DNA from: an uncultured Acetatifactor sp.
Lineage (GTDB): Bacteria > Bacillota > Clostridia > Lachnospirales > Lachnospiraceae
Assembly (NCBI GenBank): GCA_910579755.1
Contig: CAJTVB010000036.1
Coordinates: 1 to 8,908 of the forward strand
Reading direction: 5' to 3'
DNA length: 8,908 nt
The notes beneath the pieces were generated by a model. It did not search any database. It had not been told where the DNA came from and worked only from the letters and a program-made list of their open reading frames with translations. The stretch's first letter is position 1. Every line of letters begins with the position of its first letter. The position numbers and the translations under genes were made by a program. Shown here piece by piece: positions 1-5,297 of this stretch.

Positions 1-1584
1 GCGCTTTTTCTCCTGTTCCCATTCCTCCAGACTCCCCGAAAACTTAATAATTTTCCTTTCCTCAATTATTAAAAGCTCCTGGGCCACATTCTGCACAAAC
101 CGACTGTCATGGGACACAAAGAGAACTGCTCCTTCGTAGGCGGTCAACTGCTTTTCCAGGGCCTGAATGGATGGCAGGTCCAGATAATTTGTAGGCTCAT
201 CCAAAAGCAATACGTTGGCATCAGACAGAAGAAGCATGGCAAAGCCCAGCCGCATCCGCTCTCCGCCGCTGAGAACCGCCGCCCTTTTGTTCCAGTCCTC
301 CGGCCCAAACAGAAGACCCGCCAGCATATTTTTGGCCACAGCCGGAAGCTGGACGCTGACTGCCAGAGCATTATCCAACACGGTTTTTTCCGGATTCAGC
401 ATCTTCAGGTTTTGCTCCAAAACCCCCAGCCGCACCCTGGGCGCAAGCTTAAGCATCTGAACCCTTGGTGTCCCAGTTTCCTCTGTCCCATCTGCAATTG
501 TTCCTGCAGCCTTCTGCAAACACCTCAAAAGCGTTGTCTTTCCGGATCCATTAGGCCCCAGCAGCGCAGTCCTCTTCCGGTTGGAAAGAGTAAAGGATAT
601 GTTTTCAAAAATCACCCTTGTCCCGTAAGAAAAATCAAGCTCCTTCACCTCCAAAACCCTGCGGCTTTCCGGGGGATTTGTCCGGGCAAAATCCAGTCGA
701 ATGGACATCTCCTGACGGGGCCTTTCCTTTTTTTCCATATGCTCTATTCGTTTTTTCACATTGTCCGCCGCCCGATTCATGCTTTTCTGCTTTCCGCTGC
801 TGTTCCGTCCGGATACGGTGAGAAAGTCTCTCAGCCGGGCCTCCCTGGGGCTCATGCCTGCCGGAACCTTCCTCATCCGGGCCGCGCTCTCCCTCTTTTG
901 GCGGTATACAACTTCCAGCCTGCTCTTTTCCTGTTCGTACTCCTCATAATCCTGCCAGGCCTTCTGCCGCTCTTCCTCCTTCTGAGCCTCATATTCGCTG
1001 TAATTTCCAGAATAGAGGCGGGCTTTTCCCCCGGCCACCTCCAGAATGGAAGTGCATACCTGATCCAGCAGCTGACGATCATGACTGATACATAAAAATG
1101 TCTCCACCCTCTGCATTTTCTCCGTCAGCATCCGGATCCCTTCCCGGTCCAGATTGGCTGTAGGTTCATCCAGCAGTAATATATGCCCCCTTGTGGAAAA
1201 TACCTCCGCCAGCTTCCGTCGCATAAGCTCCCCGCCGCTGATGGCATCCTCGTTCCGTTCCGGCGCCTGCCAGATTTTATATTCTCCAGAACTTATCCTT
1301 TCCTCCGGAAATACCTGATCCTGCAGGCATACTTCCTTTTCCTGGAATACTTCTCTTCCATGCTCTCCAAACTGCCGGCAATAGGATATCCTTCCAAAAC
1401 GCTTTATCCAGCCCTCCTCCGGTTCCAGCTCCCCTGCCAGCAAAGCAAACAGGGTACTTTTTCCGGCTCCGTTTGCGCCGATAACACCGATCCGATCTCC
1501 CGTATAGATTTTCAATTCTTCCACATCCAGAACAATTCTTTCTCCATAAATCTTTTTTATGTTTTCAGCCTGCAATAACAGCAT
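1..1584 (-). CDS. ABC-F type ribosomal protection ATPase (Vga/Msr-like), 3' end outside window
   Basis: Reading the minus strand from the ATG at 1584 gives 528 uninterrupted codons to the window edge. The protein has two ABC ATPase domains and no membrane segments, as in ABC-F proteins that bind the ribosomal E site and displace macrolide, lincosamide, streptogramin A or pleuromutilin drugs. Domain 1 has Walker A GANGAGKST (residues 36-44), signature SGGE (116-119) and Walker B LLLDEP with Glu140. Domain 2 has Walker A GPNGSGKTT with Lys349, signature SGGE (439-442) and LLLDEP with Glu463. Between them lies a long charged, probably coiled-coil linker (about 185-275), where resistance ABC-Fs carry their antibiotic-resistance loop. 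The opening resembles Vga(A) more than Lsa. The start is supported by GGAGGG at 1598-1593, 8 nt upstream. The long structured leader also favours a drug-induced resistance factor over a housekeeping ABC-F (EttA/Uup type). The drug spectrum cannot be read from sequence. Confidence 0.93.
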   Translation of the reverse strand, partial: MLLLQAENIKKIYGERIVLDVEELKIYTGDRIGVIGANGAGKSTLFALLAGELEPEEGWIKRFGRISYCRQFGEHGREVFQEKEVCLQDQVFPEERISSGEYKIWQAPERNEDAISGGELMRRKLAEVFSTRGHILLLDEPTANLDREGIRMLTEKMQRVETFLCISHDRQLLDQVCTSILEVAGGKARLYSGNYSEYEAQKEEERQKAWQDYEEYEQEKSRLEVVYRQKRESAARMRKVPAGMSPREARLRDFLTVSGRNSSGKQKSMNRAADNVKKRIEHMEKKERPRQEMSIRLDFARTNPPESRRVLEVKELDFSYGTRVIFENISFTLSNRKRTALLGPNGSGKTTLLRCLQKAAGTIADGTEETGTPRVQMLKLAPRVRLGVLEQNLKMLNPEKTVLDNALAVSVQLPAVAKNMLAGLLFGPEDWNKRAAVLSGGERMRLGFAMLLLSDANVLLLDEPTNYLDLPSIQALEKQLTAYEGAVLFVSHDSRFVQNVAQELLIIEERKIIKFSGSLEEWEQEKKR

Positions 1585-1665
1585 AAAAAAATCCCTCCAT
1601 TCCTGCGCCTGCCCAAATCTGCGGGCAAAAACACACATCTGGAGAGACTATCAGAGGGACAGTCT
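1585..1665 (-). terminator. Attenuator: terminator/anti-SD hairpin with competing antiterminator
   Basis: Two structures on the minus-strand RNA exclude each other. Terminator form: AGUCUCUCCA (1649-1640) pairs with UGGAGGGAUU (1599-1590), 10 bp with two G-U wobbles. Its 40-nt loop carries a smaller stem, UGCCC (1627-1623) with GGGCA (1614-1610). The 3' arm contains the ABC-F Shine-Dalgarno GGAGGG and overlaps the seven-T run (1591-1585) that abuts the start codon. Antiterminator form: AGACUGUC (1665-1658) pairs with GAUAGUCU (1652-1645) around a 5-nt CCUCU loop. It uses up AGUCU, the 5' part of the terminator arm. This is the usual logic of ribosome-mediated attenuation of ABC-F and other translation-inhibitor resistance genes. 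The pairings were found by eye; no folding energies were computed. The structure could act on transcription, on translation, or on both. Confidence 0.6.
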
Positions 1666-1684
1666 ATTTCTGTACTGATATGAA

Positions 1685-1771
1685 CTATCTCGATAACTCG
1701 TACAAATCTACCGTCAGACAGCCATGGTGCATGCCCATAGCGGAAAACCACCTGTTGGCCGCCCTGCCCAT
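1685..1771 (-). other. Candidate leader ORF in the ABC-F 5' leader (28, 17 or 15 codons)
   Basis: An ATG at 1771 opens a 28-codon frame ending at TAG 1687-1685, only 19 nt before the antiterminator stem. Two in-frame internal ATGs, at 1738 and 1732, would give 17 and 15 residues; the shortest reads MHHGCLTVDLYELSR. AGGTGG lies 9 nt before the ATG at 1738, so the 17-residue version has the best ribosome binding site. Its codons overlap the 3' arm of the long-range stem at 1719-1712. A ribosome here would therefore open that stem and sit close to the antiterminator. I do not recognise the peptide. That it is translated is inferred from position only. Confidence 0.35.
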
Positions 1772-1788
1772 CCTGCGTCCGTCTGACG
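1712..1788 (-). other. Long-range leader stem (inverted repeat)
   Basis: CGTCAGAC at 1788-1781 pairs perfectly with GTCTGACG at 1719-1712 in the minus-strand RNA. A further G-U and G-C pair inside gives 10 bp. The enclosed segment of about 57 nt holds the start of the candidate leader ORF at 1771. The stem may pause polymerase or compete with the downstream attenuator folds; its role is inferred. Confidence 0.4.
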
Positions 1789-1816
1789 TCTCTCCAATCC
1801 TTTCCTGCAAAAAAAG

Positions 1817-1846
1817 TCAAAGCCGCCAGTCCCTACAGGTCTGCAT
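1817..1846 (-). other. Candidate 9-residue leader peptide MQTCRDWRL
   Basis: The minus strand has ATG at 1846 followed by nine sense codons in all and TGA at 1819-1817. AGGAG at 1857-1853 sits 6 nt upstream, the best ribosome binding site in the leader apart from that of the ABC-F gene. A short, well-initiated peptide with basic and aromatic residues (Arg-Asp-Trp-Arg) fits a drug-stalled leader peptide. No known stalling motif is matched with certainty. Confidence 0.4.
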
Positions 1847-1914
1847 CAGCCTCTCCTCTCCACAGGTATTGGTTTCTTTGTATCAGGTTATCGAATAATC
1901 ATACCGTCACTCTA

Positions 1915-1934
1915 CATGCGCTGAGCCGCGCATG
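1915..1934 (-). other. 5'-proximal hairpin of the ABC-F leader
   Basis: CATGCGC (1934-1928 on the minus strand) and GCGCATG (1921-1915) form a perfect 7-bp stem with a 6-nt loop, about 15 nt after the predicted transcript start. It directly follows AAGGAG (1940-1935). The ATG inside the stem (1933) is only 1 nt from that element, too close for normal initiation. The hairpin could stabilise the 5' end. No T run follows, so it is not a terminator. Confidence 0.4.
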
Positions 1935-1955
1935 CTCCTTTCCGTTTCTGTTATC

Positions 1956-1984
1956 ATATTAACATCTGTTTTTCTCTTTTGCAA
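1956..1984 (-). promoter_or_regulatory. Sigma-A type promoter of the ABC-F gene
   Basis: On the minus strand, TTGCAA (1984-1979) is followed after exactly 17 nt by TAATAT (1961-1956). Both are close to the TTGACA/TATAAT consensus. The predicted transcript start is near A1949, giving a leader of about 365 nt before the ABC-F start codon. That length is unusual for a plain mRNA and supports a regulated leader. Confidence 0.65.
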
Positions 1985-2000
1985 GAATTTTTGTTATTGC

Positions 2001-2033
2001 CCCTTCGAGACAGCGCCATTTCTGAGCGAAGGG
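2001..2033. promoter_or_regulatory. Dyad between the divergent promoters
   Basis: CCCTTCG (2001-2007) and CGAAGGG (2027-2033) are perfect 7-bp inverted arms. CAG (2011-2013) and CTG (2022-2024) pair further in, with a small internal loop between. The dyad lies 16 nt beyond the -35 box of the leftward promoter and about 55 nt before the rightward -10 box. It could be an operator or a hairpin remnant; it has no T run on either strand. Function unknown. Confidence 0.3.
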
Positions 2034-2087
2034 TGCTGCCGTAACATTATGAATTTTTTGTAAAAAAGATATATTTTTAGAAATATG

Positions 2088-2096
2088 TGGTATACT
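2088..2096 (+). promoter_or_regulatory. Extended -10 promoter of the lipoprotein/MBOAT/DHHW operon
   Basis: TGG followed by TATACT (2091-2096) matches the TGn-TATAAT extended -10 form. No good -35 box stands at the usual distance (2068-2073 reads GATATA), which extended -10 promoters tolerate. A strongly AT-rich stretch (2048-2080) precedes it and could act as an UP-like element. The start codon at 2133 follows after about 30 nt of leader. Confidence 0.5.
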
Positions 2097-2132
2097 TTAT
2101 TCAACCTATAGAAAGAAAAGAGGATCATCATT

Positions 2133-2711
2133 ATGAAAAAGTTAGCAGTTATTCTTTTAGCATCCCTTACCATTTTTGCACTGACGGGCTGCGGCAGCGG
2201 AAAAGACTCAGACGCATCAAAGGAAGGCGAAGCTTCCAAATACTCCGATGCTTTGGAAGTAATGAACGCCGTGCTGGAGGTATATACCGACGATCAGCGC
2301 TTTGCTATTGCCGGGGGAGATTCCTCCAATATGACCGAGGACGCCCCGGGGAAATTTGACGTGAGCAAGACAGAGGAACTGGATTATATGCTGGGGCTTC
2401 CGGCAGATCAGGCGGCAGTCATTGACGACGCGGCTTCCATGGTGCACATGATGAACGCTAATACCTTTACCGGCGCGGTGTATCATCTGACGGAGGGTAC
2501 GGATGTGACCGCCTTTGCCGATGCGGTAAAAGCCAATATTCTTGCAAGACAGTGGATGTGCGGTTTTCCAGATAAGCTGCTGATTATCGACGTGGACGGC
2601 AGATATGTGATTACCGCCTTTGGAGAGGCCGGGATCATGGAAATCTTCAAGACCAACGCCCTGTCCGCCCTCAGTGACGCCCAGGTGATCACCGAGGATC
2701 CTATTCTTTGA
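2133..2711 (+). CDS. DUF4358-type surface lipoprotein
   Basis: This 192-residue protein starts with a lipoprotein signal peptide: Lys2-Lys3, a hydrophobic core to about residue 17, then lipobox LTGC with the lipidated Cys at position 20. A Gly/Ser/Asp-rich tether follows. The mature part (about 35-190) is soluble and resembles, from memory, DUF4358 proteins of Clostridia, including the late hydrophobic strands around LLIIDVDGRYVITAFG. Such lipoproteins are often encoded beside MBOAT and DHHW proteins, as here, where the MBOAT gene begins 12 nt downstream. AGAGGA sits 8 nt before the ATG. It should be anchored on the outer face of the membrane. No catalytic motif is visible, and its role in the module (partner, substrate binder or sensor) is unknown. 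Confidence 0.8.
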   Translation: MKKLAVILLASLTIFALTGCGSGKDSDASKEGEASKYSDALEVMNAVLEVYTDDQRFAIAGGDSSNMTEDAPGKFDVSKTEELDYMLGLPADQAAVIDDAASMVHMMNANTFTGAVYHLTEGTDVTAFADAVKANILARQWMCGFPDKLLIIDVDGRYVITAFGEAGIMEIFKTNALSALSDAQVITEDPIL

Positions 2712-2723
2712 GGCCTTACCCTT

Positions 2724-4121
2724 ATGATTTTTTCAAGCGTAACCTTTTTATATTATTTTCTTCCTCTGACAGCGGCGATTTATTTTATGGCTCCAAAGCA
2801 GCTGCGGAACAGTGTTCTGCTTTTGGGAAGTCTGATATTTTACGCCTGGGGAGAACCTAAATACGTTTTTTTGATGGGAATTTCCATTCTGTTATGCTAT
2901 ATCTTTGGACGGCTGACAGAAAAATACAGAGAGAAAAAGGCAGGGCGGCTGTTCTGCCTTCTTTCTGTGCTGATCAGTCTTTCTTTCCTGATATATTTTA
3001 AGTATACCGACTTTTTCCTTGAGAATTTTAACGCCGCCACCGGGCTGGATATTCCCCTTCTGCGGATAACGCTTCCCATCGGGATCAGTTTTTATACCTT
3101 TCAGATCATCAGTTACACCATAGATGTATACCGGGGCACAGTCGCACAGAAAAACCTGGTTGATCTTGCCGCCTATATTTCCATGTTTCCCCAGCTGATT
3201 GCAGGCCCTATTGTACGATACTCGGATCTGGCAGATCAGCTGAAGGAAAGACCTCACTCCTGGGGGATGGCGGCAGAGGGTATACGCCGGTTTATGATCG
3301 GTCTTGGAAAAAAGGTTTTGCTGGCAAATCAAATGGGCGAGCTGTGTGCTGCTTTCCAGGCTTCGGGTGAAAAAACCGTTCTTTTTCATTGGATTTATGC
3401 CGTCGCCCTATGCCTGCAGATCTATTTTGATTTTTCCGGCTACAGCGATATGGCTCTGGGACTGGGCAGAGTATTCGGCTTTCGTTTTCCGGAAAATTTC
3501 AATTACCCTTATATCTCCGCCAGCATCACAGAATTCTGGAGACGCTGGCATATGTCGCTGGGCACCTGGTTCAGAGACTATGTGTACATTCCCTTGGGCG
3601 GAAATCGGGTGGGAAGGATGAGGCACCTTTTCAACATTCTGGTGGTATGGATGCTTACCGGCTTCTGGCATGGGGCCGCCTGGAACTTTGTAGTATGGGG
3701 ATTACTGTTTGCCCTGCTGCTGATCCTTGAAAAGCTGTGGCTGCTAAAGCTTCTGCCAAAATGCAAAATACTGTCCCACGGGTATGTGCTGTTTATCGCA
3801 TTGATCAGCTTTGTGATCTTTAACGGACCGGGCCTGGGAGAAGCCTGTTCTAATTTAGCCGGAATGTTCGGCGCAACAGGAATTCCTTTCCTGTCGGATG
3901 AAACGCTGTATTATCTGAAAAGCTTCTTGGTTCTTTTTGTCGCAGGAATCATTGGAGCCACACCGCTGCCCCGACATTTGGCGGAAAAGCTTTCAAAAAA
4001 TACTGTCGGAAGCAGAATCCTTTCTGTGACGGAGCCTGCGGCACTGGCCATGATTCTGCTGGCTGTCACAGCTTATCTGGCCGACGGCTCCTTTAATCCA
4101 TTTTTGTATTTTAGATTCTGA
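2724..4121 (+). CDS. MBOAT family membrane-bound O-acyltransferase (AlgI/DltB-like)
   Basis: This 465-residue polytopic membrane protein has hydrophobic segments along most of its length (for example 6-24, 45-65 and 78-96). It carries the hallmarks of bacterial MBOATs: the FWRRWHMSLGTWFRDYVYIP block with His276, and FWHGAAWNFVVWG with His316, the expected catalytic histidine. A third typical block, near residues 116-130, is rich in aromatics (SFYTFQIISYTIDVYRG). Family members move an acyl group from a cytoplasmic donor across the membrane towards a surface polymer. AlgI (alginate acetylation) and DltB (teichoic acid alanylation) are the models. The length is normal for AlgI-like proteins. 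There is no dltA, dltC or dltD nearby, and the next gene is an AlgJ-like partner, so an O-acetyltransferase role is more likely than D-alanylation. The substrate is not evident. GAGG sits 10 nt before the ATG. Confidence 0.92.
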   Translation: MIFSSVTFLYYFLPLTAAIYFMAPKQLRNSVLLLGSLIFYAWGEPKYVFLMGISILLCYIFGRLTEKYREKKAGRLFCLLSVLISLSFLIYFKYTDFFLENFNAATGLDIPLLRITLPIGISFYTFQIISYTIDVYRGTVAQKNLVDLAAYISMFPQLIAGPIVRYSDLADQLKERPHSWGMAAEGIRRFMIGLGKKVLLANQMGELCAAFQASGEKTVLFHWIYAVALCLQIYFDFSGYSDMALGLGRVFGFRFPENFNYPYISASITEFWRRWHMSLGTWFRDYVYIPLGGNRVGRMRHLFNILVVWMLTGFWHGAAWNFVVWGLLFALLLILEKLWLLKLLPKCKILSHGYVLFIALISFVIFNGPGLGEACSNLAGMFGATGIPFLSDETLYYLKSFLVLFVAGIIGATPLPRHLAEKLSKNTVGSRILSVTEPAALAMILLAVTAYLADGSFNPFLYFRF

Positions 4122-4145
4122 GCAACTGCTTGAGGAGGTCCGTAT

Positions 4146-5243
4146 ATGAATACACAAAAAAAGGATATGGCCGTCTGTATTCTCTTTGCCCTGATATTTG
4201 CCACAGGCTTTTTTCTGTGTGTATTTTTTCCCAAGTCGGAATATTCCTATAGTGAAAGGAGATCTTTAGCCTCCCCTCCCGTCTTTTCCGCTTCAGCTTT
4301 CTGGAGCGGGCGCTTTATGTCGGACTTTGAGGCTTACGCGGTAGACCATATCCCCTTTCGGGAACAGCTTCGTATGTTCAAAGCGCTGACTGCCAAAAAC
4401 ATTTTCCGGCGGCAGGATAATAACGGCATTTATCTATGGAACGGCTTCCTCACCGCCATGGAATATCCCTTGAATGAGGATTCCCTGAATCGGGCCATAG
4501 ACCGTTTTCGCTATGTCTGTGAAAAATATTTTACAGAAAATAACAACGTCTTCTTTTCGGTCATTCCAGATAAAAACGCCTGTATAGCCCGGGAAAGCGG
4601 GCACCCAGCCATGGATTACGCCCTCTTTGAGGCTCTGGCTTCCCAAAAGGCAGATTTTGCAGAATATATAAAAATTTCAGACCTGTTGGAAAGTGATGAT
4701 TACTATAAAACAGATACCCATTGGCGGCAGGAACGTATTACAGATGTGGCTGAAAGACTGGCCCGGGCAATGGACGCTGTTCTTTCACAGGATTATGAAA
4801 TCCGAACCCTGGAGCATAATTTTTACGGGGTATATTACGGACAGGCGGCTCTTCCCCTGCAGCCGGACTCTCTTCAGTATCTTACCGGAAAGGCTATTGA
4901 AAACTGCATCGTCTTCGACTGGCAGAATAACAGGGAAATATCCGTATACGACCTGGAAAAAGCCAAAGGGAAGGATCCCTACGAAATGTTTTTATCCGGC
5001 TCCCTGTCTCTGATCACTATAGATAATCCGGATGCCCCCGCGGATAAGCAGCTGGTAATCTTCCGGGATTCCTTTGGGTCAAGTATCGCGCCGCTTTTCA
5101 TCAGCGGCTATTCTAAAATTACCCTGGCGGACATCCGGTATGTCCATCCGGATCTTTTAGGACAGTTTGTGGATTTTGAAAATTGTGATATACTGTTTCT
5201 GTACAGCACCCTTGTGCTGAACCACAGCGAAACCTTAAAATAG
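4146..5243 (+). CDS. DHHW family / AlgJ-like SGNH-type O-acetylation protein
   Basis: This 365-residue protein has one N-terminal membrane anchor (about 8-29) and an extracytoplasmic domain. After the anchor comes the typical SERRSLA.PP segment (about 37-46). The key motif is TDTHW with Asp190, His192 and Trp193; RDSFGSS, with Asp308 and Ser309, comes late in the sequence. Asp and His of the first motif plus this Ser are the likely SGNH-like catalytic triad, by analogy with AlgJ/AlgX, which transfer or handle acetyl groups received through AlgI. It starts 24 nt after the MBOAT gene with a textbook AGGAGG (4133-4138), 7 nt before the ATG, so coordinated expression is very likely. The two probably form the transmembrane relay (MBOAT) and outer transferase (this protein) for one surface glycan. 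No glycan biosynthesis gene lies in the window to name the target. Confidence 0.85.
   Translation: MNTQKKDMAVCILFALIFATGFFLCVFFPKSEYSYSERRSLASPPVFSASAFWSGRFMSDFEAYAVDHIPFREQLRMFKALTAKNIFRRQDNNGIYLWNGFLTAMEYPLNEDSLNRAIDRFRYVCEKYFTENNNVFFSVIPDKNACIARESGHPAMDYALFEALASQKADFAEYIKISDLLESDDYYKTDTHWRQERITDVAERLARAMDAVLSQDYEIRTLEHNFYGVYYGQAALPLQPDSLQYLTGKAIENCIVFDWQNNREISVYDLEKAKGKDPYEMFLSGSLSLITIDNPDAPADKQLVIFRDSFGSSIAPLFISGYSKITLADIRYVHPDLLGQFVDFENCDILFLYSTLVLNHSETLK
5167..5194 (+). promoter_or_regulatory. Possible internal promoter for recD2
   Basis: TTGTGG (5167-5172) and TATACT (5189-5194) are 16 nt apart, and TGA before TATACT makes an extended -10 match. They lie inside the 3' end of the DHHW gene, about 100 nt before the recD2 start. 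This would let the helicase be expressed independently of the surface operon. The bases also encode protein, so a chance match is quite possible. Confidence 0.25.
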
Positions 5244-5297
5244 TCCCTGAAATACCGGGGGATCAATTTTGTAAGGAATCCTTAAGGAGAAACAGCG

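Noticed and set aside
109..1095. Long plus-strand open frame (328 codons)
   Set aside because: It lies antisense to the ABC-F gene, whose minus-strand frame shows both ATPase domains in full. The plus-strand translation is low-complexity-like, rich in Pro, His, Leu and Ser, with no family resemblance.
1557..1820. 87-codon minus-strand frame spanning the ABC-F leader and start
   Set aside because: It needs a TTG start without a ribosome binding site, runs through the proposed stems and into the ABC-F coding start, and resembles no protein. Shorter, better-initiated uORFs explain the region.
1680..1898. Plus-strand 72-codon frame in the leader region
   Set aside because: No ribosome binding site, no recognisable motif, and antisense to a structured leader.
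2892..3389. 165-codon minus-strand frame inside the MBOAT gene
   Set aside because: It is the antisense shadow of a confidently identified MBOAT coding region.
4713..4724. DTHW in place of DHHW as a missing catalytic residue
   Set aside because: Asp and His are both kept, and the DTHW form is what AlgJ/AlgX-like proteins carry. It is a normal variant and does not suggest a dead enzyme.
5272..5283. AAGGA/TCCTT mini-palindrome before recD2 as a terminator
   Set aside because: Only 5 bp with a 1- to 2-nt centre, no T run, and it overlaps the recD2 ribosome binding region.
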